Of a stretch of 64,000 bases of DNA, positions 42,224 to 52,238 are shown piece by piece (position 1 is the first letter of the stretch; every line of letters begins with the position of its first letter). A program made the translations under genes and the position numbers. The stretch comes from Phaeodactylum tricornutum CCAP 1055/1 (taxonomy: Eukaryota > Bacillariophyta > Bacillariophyceae > Surirellales > Neidiaceae), in the NCBI RefSeq assembly GCF_000150955.2, contig NC_011692.1:62001-126000 (forward strand), read 5' to 3'. Below the pieces are notes generated by a model, which saw only the letters and a list, made by a program, of their open reading frames with translations, made no database searches and was not told the origin of the DNA.

Positions 42224-43368
42224 GTCATGGCCAGACTGCTTTATTTGCGGTGTTTTGGTCTGATTTCCGCAAATAACCGCTTCATCCACGTAGGGCTAGT
42301 ATAAAATATATGGTTTGAACCCAAAGTGGCCTACAATCCTACTACTGTGTTTGACATGACAACACAGCTAGTATGATCTTTGAAAGACTTTTTGTGCTTT
42401 GTTCAACGCCAATGTCCTTGCCTGAGTATTGCCATCATATTGCAGTTGTAAGTAGTGGCAATGAGGTGTCGCGAAAGCGTCCGCGCCTGCCGTAAAAGAC
42501 TTAAACGGAGCCTTGCATTAAGGGAGGGGAAGAACTCCTCAAGGGAGTGAGTTGGTCATGTCAAGCAATAGATTGTATTGGGACCAACTATCCTAGAGAA
42601 ACAGACCTTTTGGTTTGTGTAGATCCTAAAATTATAATGTTAGTTGATTACACTACATTGAGGAAGTAGGGACATTTCGAGAAGACAATGACTGCAGAGA
42701 GAGATTGGCGGTGGAACTTAACCATTGTACGGTGGTTCCCTGACATGAGGCACTTGATACAGAGTTACCCCCTGTACTTCCATATGAGCTAGCGGCAACC
42801 AACATGAAAACATTTGACAAAAACATGCAGAGGCATTGAGCCTGACTGCAACGGAAATTTACGGACAAAGAAATTTACCAGTTCAGTCAGGTTCAGCACT
42901 TTTCTTTAACTGTAAGCATATTGAGAAAAGCCAATATTCCAAGAGGCATTGCTCTGCTCCAGCAGTCGGAAGCACAACTTTTCAGACAGTTGGGCAGCAA
43001 CACATGGACAGTTCCTGCTTGTTCAGAAATTTTGTGGTGGGCTGGCCTCAACATTTCCAAACACAGCAACCATGAAGTCTGACTTCTTGGTCACAAACTA
43101 GGAGAAAGACAGCACTCAACAAGATCTCACAGACTTTTCCCTTGAAGGCATTTTACATTGTAAGAAATACAATGATCTTAAGGCCCTTTTGGCCCTCATT
43201 TGGGAATAAGGTACAGTCAAAAACACAGTAAACATCGAGAAACCTACAGTAAGTTAGGGTTATTCCTAAGGTTCCGCAAATAACCGCATTTAAGGTTTCA
43301 AAATCACCGCAAACAAGCTGTTTGCGGTTATTTACGGGATTCCGCAAATAAAGCGGTCTGATCATGGC
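42224..43368. mobile_element. hAT-like DNA transposon remnant with TIRs and 8-bp target duplication
   Basis: The element runs 42232-43360 (1129 bp). The left end, 42232-42250, reads cagactgctttatttgcgg; the reverse complement of the right end, 43342-43360, matches it at 18 of 19 bases. The flanks 42224-42231 (gtcatggc) and 43361-43368 (atcatggc) match at 7 of 8 bases, an 8-bp target duplication. A CAG-starting short TIR and 8-bp duplication are typical of the hAT superfamily. Subterminal copies of ccgcaaataaccgc lie at 42267-42280, 43274-43287 and, inverted with one change, 43324-43337, plus a 9-bp perfect hairpin at 43306-43328 (accgcaaac, aagct loop). No complete transposase is visible, so it is non-autonomous or decayed. 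Confidence 0.8.
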
Positions 43369-43904
43369 TATACATATGTTATGGGGTTGTTCTTAACTAA
43401 AAAGTTTACTTACAAAGTATTGCCCGCGAGAATAAAAACACTTAAAATCAGTGGATCTTTTCCCAAATGGCGTAATTTTCACCCCAGAATAGCGAATTTT
43501 CTCTTGTATTAACTTACACTTACAGTTAACAAAAATTGTATATGGGAACTTCGCGTTGACGTGCTTTCATGACGGAAGATTGACGACAGTTGTCGCATGT
43601 ACAGTAGTTGCCTAGATGTTGTGAGAAGAAATTTACGGTTAGAGCAGAAACCCTCTGGGGTTGTGAGGTGTTCGCGATTTATTCGTGTCTGTCAGGTCTG
43701 AAAGGCCGCTGCAAATCGTAAAGCATGATGTTTATTCGAGTGAAATAAATCGCAAGGACTGGAATTGCTCTGACCCCGTCAACTCCACCTCCGCTTTCCT
43801 TCGCATAATATCTCGCAAAATACGCTAGATCATAAAATACATTCTTCCTCCGAATCAAACCCACAAATCGCCGACAATCTCTGAGGCACAAAAAATTGCG
43901 TAGA
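43369..43904. other. intergenic, upstream of the second DUF6824-type gene
   Basis: About 540 bp with no convincing frame. It carries the promoter and leader of the next gene. Confidence 0.45.
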
Positions 43905-45022
43905 ATGTTAATGATTCACATGGATCGTCTTACCCATCAACAGCACCACCACCATCCTGTGGATGCTCGACATTGGGAAACGGATTCCAATACAGATGAC
44001 GCCAGGTCCATTAAATCGGCGAGTATCAGCGGGATGCTTCCATTGGCCTCCGACTTTAAACCAGGTCCTTACGATGTAATTTGTGCTCGAGGAAAGGCGG
44101 CAAAAAACCACGTGGGTAACATTCAATATCGGCTTAACGTGGAACGGACGCTCGAGCAATACAGTGCCGCCAGTACCAAGCTAGAAAAGTCCCAAATCGT
44201 TTCCGGCATTGTGGATTCCATTCGCGAATCCAGTCGCTATGGAGGTTTTGTCAAAGAAGAAGATGGTCGGTGGTTTGAAGTGGGAGACCACATTGCACGG
44301 GAAAAGGTGGGACAAAGGTAAGCGATTCAGAGCTATGAAGCATGCCCGATTGCCGACGGGTCTTGTCAAATTTTGCTTATCCGAGTCTTCATCCGGTTTC
44401 GCAGTTTTCGCGACATGCTACACACGAAGTATCGATCGAGTACGAGGGCAAAGAAAAAGCGACGTAAAGAGGAACAGAGCAAAATGGGTGACGATGTTGA
44501 CACGTTCATGCTATCCCATGCAAACGTGGCTTCCAAAATGAAGGAACTGTCCCAGACGGCGCAACAGCGAGGTACGTTTGAGCGCCGGGTCTGCTTTGGT
44601 GTACGTGAGAAAGCCTTGAGTATCACAAACCTTTTGCGCTCTCACAATTTGTTAAAACCGTAGAAACGGACCAATCTATGGAAGAAATGTTCAACAAAGC
44701 CAATGACCAACTGTTGCAGGTTCTCAAGAGGGAATCGCAACACCAGCAGTTGAATGAAGCCGAACACACACCAGATGGCCAAACTTCCCCAAACCTCGAT
44801 CCGATCCCCTTCGCGGCGGTCGCTCGTCGCACACAGATCCATCGTCCTCCGGAACAAGCACCATATTCTTACGGTCGCTTTGGGGAGTTGGCGTTTCTGG
44901 ACGATTCTTTGTCCGAGTCACGACCGCAAGTAGCAGAGTCGTCTTTGTCCCACCCGCACATCGATTCTGCTTTTTCTGAATTCCAGGCCCCGCAGGATTT
45001 CAACCGCAAGCGCACACGCTGA
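43905..45022 (+). CDS. DUF6824-type diatom protein 2, three exons
   Basis: Read as 43905..44317, 44405..44571 and 44664..45022 (312 residues). Introns of 87 and 92 bp have GTAAGC/GTACGT donors and CGCAG/CGTAG acceptors. The ATG at 43905 is the first in the frame (a TTG lies 9 bases upstream); Met at 43911 and 43920 are alternatives. The domain (about 45-145) matches the gene at 35753: YDVICARGKAAKNHVGNIQYR, YSAASTKLEKSQIVSGIVDSIRE, GGFVKEEDGRWFEVGDHIAREKVGQSFRDML. In the second exon the domain ends and a basic stretch follows (TRAKKKRRKEEQ). The rest is polar, Gln/Ser-rich and ends in a basic FNRKRTR. A His-rich stretch (HQQHHHH) is at the N-terminus. A nuclear role is plausible but unproven. 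Confidence 0.75.
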
Positions 45023-45777
45023 ATGCCTTTGGGTGAGGGGGGGGGGGGGGGGGTTCCTTCTTTGGTAGGGGGGAGTGTCTAGGGAAGAATACCAAAATGC
45101 AACTGGTTGCCAAGTCTCTGTTCCATTGTTGGTTCTTCCACACACTAGTTTGGACCGTTCTTTCGGAAAACCAACGACACACGCGGTATGAGCAAACGGT
45201 GGATGGCTAGGAACAGCCAGGGTAGGGGAGAGGTTTCGTGTCGCGGGCGTAGCCAAGTATGACTATATAATGTACAACAATTTTGGAACTGACAGTGAAA
45301 ACACGTTGCTGACTCTTACTGTTAGTGGGGTTTGGTGATACGCGATTCGAATCTATGATGATTCTGTGTCACATCTCTGACTGGACAATAATTCTAAATT
45401 GATACGGTGTTTCCAAGACAGTCTGGAGCGATTCTACAAATAGTCTGGACCGAATGAGGAAGAATGCAATTGCCTAATTGTCAACGATGACTGCCATTTC
45501 GTTGGATGTAGATGCATCCTGGATTCGTCTGGCCTGGTACCGAAAGTACGCACTCACAAGTGCGTGGTGCGCTTTGGAGCCGGCTTTCTCGCTGTTCTTC
45601 TGACCGCCACCAGACCCGTTCGGCAATCGGCGTTTTTTTTCTTGTTTTTCGTTACACATTTGTTCTTTGGGTTCCATCATCCATCGCCCACACAAACACA
45701 TACACACACGTATCCTGGACAACGGACGACAACCAAAACTTCCAAGAAAGCCGAGACATCTACCTATTACCAAGAAG
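45023..45777. other. intergenic, upstream of BipA
   Basis: About 755 bp with a 17-base G-run at 45037-45053 and C/A-rich sequence near 45683-45705. The plus-strand frames at 45512-46156 are shadows of the BipA exon 1 region. Confidence 0.5.
45037..45053. repeat. G17 homopolymer tract
   Basis: Seventeen consecutive G residues begin 15 bases after the stop of the DUF6824-type gene. They lie in the probable 3' UTR. Such a tract can form a G-quadruplex-like structure and is prone to sequencing and assembly error. Confidence 0.9.
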
Positions 45778-48020
45778 ATGTTACGGTGTATATCCAACCT
45801 TACGGTACTTGCGTTCCTTGTCGCGGGAGCTGTCGCCTTTGCTCCCGTCCATCGGCAGCCACGGGTCGCCCGTTTCGGGGTCGTATCGCCACCACCGCAG
45901 ACGAAATGCTTTTTGTCGGCCGTCGCGGACGCGCCGTCGGAAGCCGTTCCCGGTCAGTTTCCTGCAGACAAGATCAGGTACGAACATGATCGAGAAAAAC
46001 GACCAGCCAATGGCGGGCGGCTATAACGATTGCCTTACTCATTCCGGAACAATCTTTCTCACGCGGATGCGTTTCTATTCCAATATGACCGTCACAGAAA
46101 TATCGCCGTCATCGCCCACGTCGATCACGGCAAAACAACTTTGGTCGATGCCTTGATTCGTCAGTCGGGTGTCTATCGCGATGCAGCGCAGAGCGAAGAA
46201 GCCGGAGAACGTGTCATGGACAATCAGGACCAGGAACGTGAACGCGGCATCACTATCCTCGCCAAGAACTTGGCCGTCAACTACAAGGGTACCAAGCTTA
46301 ACATTCTCGATACTCCCGGACAGTAAGTGTGCTGTTTTCGGTTTCCTGGTCATTGATTCCCTTGTTCTTTCCGTGGGACGACGATACTTACGATTCTCTT
46401 CTTTCTGCCTGCAGCGCTGACTTTGGCGGCGAAGTGGAACGCGTTTTGAACATGGCCGACGGAGTACTCCTCGTGGTCGACAGTGTCGAAGGTCCCAAAC
46501 CACAAACACGCTTCGTTCTCGACAAGGCTTTGAAAAAGGGAATGAAGGCTTTGGTAGTCGTCAACAAGGTCGATCGACCGGCTGCTCGTCCCGAGTACGT
46601 TGTCGACATGGTCTTTGATCTTTTTGTCGAACTCGGTGCCACCGACGAGCAAACCGATTTCCGTGTCGTTTACGCTTCCGGCCTGAACGGACAAGCCGGT
46701 CACGAAGCGAATGGTTTGGAAGACACCATGGGCCCTTTGCTCGATGCCGTTTTGGAATCCATCGACCCGCCCAGGGTCGAAAAGACGGAACCGGAAGCGC
46801 TGCAGGCTTTGGTCAGCAACATTGATTTTGATCCTTTCAAGGGGAAAATGGGTATCGCTCGTATCAGTAACGGATCCATCAAGTCTGGACAAGCCGTCGC
46901 ACTCGCACATCCAGACAAGGACAAGAAGACCGGACGTGTCGGTAACTTGTTTGTCTTTGACAACTTGGGAAAAACCGAAGTTCCGGAAGCCAAGGCCGGC
47001 GAGATTATCATGTTTGCCGGTCTCCAAGATGTTGAAATTGGAGACACGTTGATTACCAACGAAAACAATGGACAAAACGCCGCTGGACCACTAGAGCCGA
47101 TTGCCGTCGAACAACCGACGGTGCGAATGACGATTGGTGTCAACAAGTCTCCTCTGGCGGGACGCGAAGGAAAGTTTTTGACGAGCCGCATGATTCGTGA
47201 TCGTCTTTTCAAGGAATTGGACCGCAACGTCGCGCTTCAGGTCGAAGAAACCGACTCGGCTGATCGTTACCAGGTCTCTGGACGTGGACAGCTCCATTTG
47301 ACCGTGTTGATTGAAACCATGCGTCGGGAAGGATTCGAACTCGAAGTTGGACCACCCACCGTCATTTACAAGACCAACCCCGAGTCCGGTAAAATTGAAG
47401 AGCCTTGGGAATCCGTTGAGGTCCGCGTTCCCGAGGAATACGTTGGTGGTGTTGTCGACTTGCTTAATCAGCGTAAGGGAGAACTTTTGGACATGGGAAT
47501 TGAAGAAGGTGAAGGCTTAAGCGTCGTCAAGTACGTTGTCCCAACTCGGGGTATGCTGGGGCTACGGTCGGGTCTCCTTACCGCCACCCGAGGAACCGCC
47601 ATCATTGACAGTGTCTTTGATTCGTACCGCCCGAAGATTGCCGGTGAAATTCAGAGTCGTGACAAGGGATCGCTGTTGGCCTTTGCGGATGGCAAGGTCA
47701 CTACCTTTGGAATTGAAGGTGCGCAGGAACGTGGCCGCATGATGGTCAACGCCGGTGACGACACGTACAAGGGAATGATTGTCGGTATTCACCAGCGTCC
47801 AGGTGATTTGGAAGTCAACGTGTGCAAGACCAAGGCTTTGACCAACATGCGGTCTGCGACCAAGGGAATCACAACCGGTATCACCGCGTCGGTAGAGCTT
47901 TCCTTGGATGCTTCGGTCGAGTACTTGGCCGCGGACGAAATTTTGGAGGTGACCCCGTCTACCTTCCGCATGTCCAAGAATCCGGACATGGCAAAAAAGA
48001 ACAAGGGTGGCAAAAAGTAA
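45778..48020 (+). CDS. plastid BipA/TypA translational GTPase, three exons
   Basis: Read as 45778..45977, 46098..46322 and 46415..48020 (676 residues). Introns of 120 and 92 bp are GT-AG, and joins restore [15 protein letters not shown] and [16 protein letters not shown] exactly. The N-terminus is a signal peptide ending AGAVA|FAPV, the diatom plastid AFAP motif with Phe21 at +1; a short transit-like sequence follows up to about residue 65. Then come the five G motifs (AHVDHGKTT, the switch I region, DTPGH, NKVD), the beta-barrel domain II, the two EF-G-like domains III and V and the C-terminal TypA-type domain, ending in a Lys-rich tail. TypA/BipA binds the ribosome in bacteria and aids assembly and stress growth; here the location should be plastid stroma. 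Exon 1 is the only part with low similarity, as expected for a presequence. Confidence 0.93.
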
Positions 48021-48227
48021 AGCCTTTTGATATAGTTTTTCCAACACCGGATCTATTTGAACGATAATGGTTGGGGTAAATTTCTTTTTTTGTTGCATGA
48101 GACTAGAGTATCATTTCACTGCTCTGGATGGGGCAGCCAGCGTTTTCTTATCCTCCATCCTACGAATAGTTTTTGGAGTAACCGTACCGTACAACCTTGA
48201 AATCGAAAGCAAGCTTTTCCCTTACAG

Positions 48228-49685
48228 TTAGTTCTTTCCACTCTTTTTTCCGGCGTTCTTTTCGCCTTTGGTCATTTCCGGGGGACCCCGAACAAAGGGC
48301 ATAAAGTCTGTGCCACCCATAAAAGGGCGCAACACTTCCGGTACCACCACACCGGTTTCCGTTTGGTACGTTTCCAGTAAGCAGCAAATGCCGCGTCCCG
48401 TTGCGCACAGTGTAGAATTCAGCATGTGTACGTAGGACGCCCGGGCCGTCAAATCCATCGATTTGGTCTTGTTGCCGCAGCGGACGCCCACACCGCGGGC
48501 TTGATAATCGGTACAGTTGCTGCAGGAGACCAGTTCGCGGTAGGTGTTTTGACCCGGAAACCATCCTTCCAGATCATATTTTTTGACGGCGGCGTCGTTG
48601 AGTTCGCCCGACACCAAGCAGACGACGCGGTAGCCCACGCCGAGAGATTCGTAAAAGTCCTTGGCGGCCTGTAGCATGCGTTTCTGTTCGGCCTGTGAGA
48701 TTTCAAAGTCGTCCACCGTCAAACAGAATTGCTCCACCTTTTCGAATTGATGGACTCGGAAAATGCCGCGAATGTCCTTACCGGAGGACCCGGCTTCTTT
48801 GCGGAAACAGGTGGATATCCCGGCGTAGCGGAGCGGCAGTGTTTTGGGATCGATCCAGTCGCCCTTGTGGTAGGCGCAAATGGGTTGTTCCGAGGTAGCA
48901 ATGAGGTACTTTTCCGTGGCGCCGTCCGGATCGTCGGTCTTTCCGGAAACCTTGTAGAGTTGTTCGTCGAAATCTTCCAGTTGGGCAATGCCTGCCATGA
49001 CTTCCTTATTCATAAAGAAGGGTGGTTGTAGGACGTTGTAACCACGGGCACTCAAAAAGGCAATGCTGTAATTGATAATGGCTTGGTTGAGCATGACCCC
49101 GGCATTGGTAAGAAAGTAGGCGCGATGTCCGGCGACATTTTGTCCTCGGACGGGTTCGTACCCACCAATCCGCCAGAGGAGTTCATCGTGCGTCAAGGGC
49201 TTGGAGCCGGGGAGGGTGTAGGCGAGCTGTCCGGCGGGACAGGGCAAGAGGGCGTCGTTGTCCAAAAGCTCGGGCGGTTTGGGAAACAGATCCACCACGA
49301 GATTATCCGCGTCTTCGTCTTTACTAATGGGTACTTCCGGGTCGACGACGTTGCCAATTTTGTAGAGGAGGGCGTCGCGTTCGGCGGCGGCGATGGGCAA
49401 CTGCGCTTCCTTGTCTTTGATATCCACTTGCATGGCTTTCATTTGCGCGACTTCGTCGTCACAGGGTTCCCGCGCCTTTTTCTTGGGTGCAATGACTTCT
49501 TTCTGGAGCTTGTTGACGTCCTTGCGGATCTGATCAATGGTGCTCCGGAGTTCACGCCAGTCCGCGTCCCGCGCCAACACCTGATCCACAATGGACGGGT
49601 CCTTGAAGCGTTGCTCCATGTGACGCCGCCATTTCGCGGGATCTCCTCCCTTGTAATCACGCAATTCGTTAATGTCAATCGGCAT
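48228..49685 (-). CDS. seryl-tRNA synthetase, cytosolic type
   Basis: Single exon, 485 residues. The ATG at 49685 gives the MPIDINELRDYKGGDPAK start typical of eukaryotic cytosolic SerRS; the longer frame to a TTG at 49718 adds no targeting signal. The N-terminal helical arm (about 35-120, basic and Glu-rich) binds the long variable arm of tRNA-Ser. The class II catalytic domain follows: motif 2 in GISTCFRKEAGSSGKDIRG (Arg and Glu contact ATP and serine) then FRVHQFEKVEQF, and motif 3 near the end in ATGRGICCLLETYQTE. A basic C-terminal tail (TKGEKNAGKKSGKN) is typical of eukaryotic enzymes. Convergent with BipA (207 bp between stops) and head-to-head with the Sec63-like gene. Confidence 0.93.
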   Translation of the reverse strand: MPIDINELRDYKGGDPAKWRRHMEQRFKDPSIVDQVLARDADWRELRSTIDQIRKDVNKLQKEVIAPKKKAREPCDDEVAQMKAMQVDIKDKEAQLPIAAAERDALLYKIGNVVDPEVPISKDEDADNLVVDLFPKPPELLDNDALLPCPAGQLAYTLPGSKPLTHDELLWRIGGYEPVRGQNVAGHRAYFLTNAGVMLNQAIINYSIAFLSARGYNVLQPPFFMNKEVMAGIAQLEDFDEQLYKVSGKTDDPDGATEKYLIATSEQPICAYHKGDWIDPKTLPLRYAGISTCFRKEAGSSGKDIRGIFRVHQFEKVEQFCLTVDDFEISQAEQKRMLQAAKDFYESLGVGYRVVCLVSGELNDAAVKKYDLEGWFPGQNTYRELVSCSNCTDYQARGVGVRCGNKTKSMDLTARASYVHMLNSTLCATGRGICCLLETYQTETGVVVPEVLRPFMGGTDFMPFVRGPPEMTKGEKNAGKKSGKN

Positions 49686-50418
49686 GGCGACAAGGAACAA
49701 CGGTTCAGTGGACTGCAAAAAACTAAAAGTGGGCGAGGACTCGAGGGCACAGAGAGAGAGAGAGAGAGCGATCGGGCCGATTCACTGTCCGTTTCGGTCC
49801 AAACGAGGTTGGTTGTTCCTATTGTAGTGGGGTTTGCTTTGTCGCCTGCCAGTGACTTGAGGGGCTCGTGACCGGATGACTCGGAGGACCCTTGGTAGTG
49901 GATCGATGTAGCGACGGGTAGACTGATGGACGGAGCTACTGGCGAGTCCCGAATACGACGCATTGGGACAGTCGGTACGGCGTTCACCGCACCGAAGCAG
50001 CCTACTAGATAGGTAGATGTCACTACTGTCCAAGAAGTACGGTAGGGAGGCAAAGCATAGTCTGTCCTTGTCTCCACCATCACCATTCCTTCGGATCAAG
50101 CGACCGAGGCTCACTCACAGTAACTTACGGGTGCCCCTACCCACCCTACCGTGAGAGTTTTCTCCCTCACGACGCGGACGTTGTCGCGTTGCTCTGACCG
50201 TAAAACCGAACGGAACCTTGGCCCTCGAAGGGACATACCGAGTATACCGGCGGCACCGTCGTTTTCCAGTCCTTGGCGTTGCCAACACACTCTCGAACAA
50301 CCACCAAGCATCATTACATATATATACATATACCAATCAGTGAGGAGATACTCGTTGTTTTGCCAGTGCACATCAACGTGTTCGTCGTCGATAGTTTTCG
50401 TACTCGTTTCGCGACAGC
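49686..50418. promoter_or_regulatory. bidirectional promoter region, SerRS and Sec63-like gene
   Basis: This 733-bp spacer contains both promoters. A GA microsatellite (about nine AG units) lies at 49751-49768 in the probable SerRS leader. A TA-rich tatatatacatata stretch at 50318-50332 lies about 90 bases upstream of the Sec63-like ATG and could be a TATA element. Neither is proven. Frames of 100-145 residues on the minus strand here are not protein-like. Confidence 0.45.
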
Positions 50419-52053
50419 ATGAGCACCGTCCAGGCCAACGGAATCCGGGACGACGCTGCGCTGTCGGACATTGCGATTCCATTCTACCGCAGTACGCCAA
50501 TCCTCGGATCGTTGGCGGTGATACTGCTCACTACGGTGGTCTACTTCGTCTACCATCGGTACTATCGTTCCGCCCCGCCCTCCAAACGCGGAGCCCACGT
50601 CCAGGTCTCTTCCATCGACGCACAAAACTCCGTCAGTTTGGCAGACATGGCCTACCTGGCGCACGTGCTATCGCCCCAGTCGACCCATATGGACGTACTG
50701 TGGGCTGCTATTTCGACACCCGAAATGCTGCAAACCAGTGAGGCCGAAGTGCACAAGGTGGAGCGGATCCGACGAGACCGACAAAGCCGACGCGCGACGC
50801 AAAAACCCAACATTCCCGACGAATTGGAAGCCCTCGTGGAAGACGACGATGGATGGGGGGAAGACGAAGACGATGTGGACGAAAGCGACCAAGCGGCGGC
50901 ACAAGTCCGTGCCAAAGCCAAACAGGCCGAACAGGAACGCCAGCAAGATATGGAACGGCTTAAAGCCGCCACCGGACAAACCAACGAACCGCTCGAGGGA
51001 ATCGATCCAGGAGTTATTGGACAAACTTGGGTCGAAGCGACACTGGCCCAACACCAGTCCTGGCCACCGCCATTGACGGACGTTATCACGGCACATACGT
51101 ATACTTATGAAGACCAGCCCGTTGCGAACCCACTCGACCACAAAGGTCTGCGCCGTTATCTCTGTATGACCATGGGTCGTTTGAACGCACAAATACTCAA
51201 CACCAAACCCGAACTACTCCAAGCCGGAGCGCAAAAGCTCATCGACCAGACGTATTTTCGGGGCAGTTTGGAATTCCGTGGTCGCGTCGGGACCTTGTTG
51301 GAAGCTATCTTGCGACTCGGTACCGTGCTGAAATCCCGGGCACTCGTTGCAACCACCATTGAAGCCGTCGCGTCGTTCAAAGTCGGGTGTTTGCCGGGAA
51401 AATCGACGACTTGGTTCCTGCAAACCATGCAACGCCAGTACGGATGTCAACCCCATCTCGCGATACACGAAAAGAAAGTCGAAGTCCCTCTTTACGAAGA
51501 AAGCAGCATCCTGGCCACGGGAGACATGGCGGAATTTTTCCTCGACTTGGAACGCACCCACGCAGAAAATTTTCTGAAACAAAAGATCGCCATGTGTCAA
51601 AAACAAGGCATCCCGCCGCAAGTCGCGCTGCAAGCCTACCGGGAAGGATGGTGGTTCCTATTGCGGGCGGAAAACGTGAACGACCCAAATATTCGAGCGG
51701 AACCGATCATGCGCGAGTCGCCCATTCTTTCCAAACTCGACAGTCAAGATCTGGACAAGTTTGAAGCCGCGACACCGGCCGCACAGCGGCTCATTACCGC
51801 ATGGCCCATGATTGTGCAAAACTGTGCCCAAAAAGCGGGCAAGGTGCGGATTCAGTTTCCGGTACCGTCCATTCCGGGCAAGTACCGGTTGGTGCTCGAC
51901 ATCAAATCGCAAGATTTTTTGGGCGCCGATCAACAAATCGTCATCGAAAAGGATGTTGTGGATGCCCAGACGATCCAGCGAACACTGAAACCCAAGGAAG
52001 AACAAGCCATCAAAAATGAAGAGTCCAAGGGGGAAACCAAAAAGGAAGCGTAA
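50419..52053 (+). CDS. Sec63-like protein without J domain
   Basis: Single exon, 544 residues. One hydrophobic segment near the N-terminus (about 29-46, ILGSLAVILLTTVVYFVYHRYY), then a region with DMAYLAHVLSPQ, an acidic stretch (about 138-155, EDDDGWGEDEDDVDESD), and a helical region. The C-terminal part (from about 385) matches the Sec63 Brl and immunoglobulin-like domain: FDLERTH-type helix, then VRIQFPVPSIPGKYRLVLDI and KSQDFLGADQQIVIEKDV, which corresponds to the P.PG.Y....V.SD.YLG.D segment of Sec63. I find no DnaJ domain with HPD, and the single membrane segment replaces Sec63's three. Sec63 recruits BiP to the Sec61 translocon; without J it could not activate Hsp70 this way. It may be a divergent translocon or ERAD-like component. 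Confidence 0.7.
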   Translation: MSTVQANGIRDDAALSDIAIPFYRSTPILGSLAVILLTTVVYFVYHRYYRSAPPSKRGAHVQVSSIDAQNSVSLADMAYLAHVLSPQSTHMDVLWAAISTPEMLQTSEAEVHKVERIRRDRQSRRATQKPNIPDELEALVEDDDGWGEDEDDVDESDQAAAQVRAKAKQAEQERQQDMERLKAATGQTNEPLEGIDPGVIGQTWVEATLAQHQSWPPPLTDVITAHTYTYEDQPVANPLDHKGLRRYLCMTMGRLNAQILNTKPELLQAGAQKLIDQTYFRGSLEFRGRVGTLLEAILRLGTVLKSRALVATTIEAVASFKVGCLPGKSTTWFLQTMQRQYGCQPHLAIHEKKVEVPLYEESSILATGDMAEFFLDLERTHAENFLKQKIAMCQKQGIPPQVALQAYREGWWFLLRAENVNDPNIRAEPIMRESPILSKLDSQDLDKFEAATPAAQRLITAWPMIVQNCAQKAGKVRIQFPVPSIPGKYRLVLDIKSQDFLGADQQIVIEKDVVDAQTIQRTLKPKEEQAIKNEESKGETKKEA

Positions 52054-52238
52054 TTGCGTCTTATAATATACTTACCGATTCAAAGTTTAAGTTAAGACTC
52101 GAGCAGCTAGGTATGCGTGGATGCATGTTTTTCGTAGCAAAGTAGGACTACTTTAAAAGGCTAAAAGGGCAATGTAAATTGTCAAATCCAACTCTCATTG
52201 ACTTTTTTTCGACAAGGACATGGCAACTCTGCAGGTGC

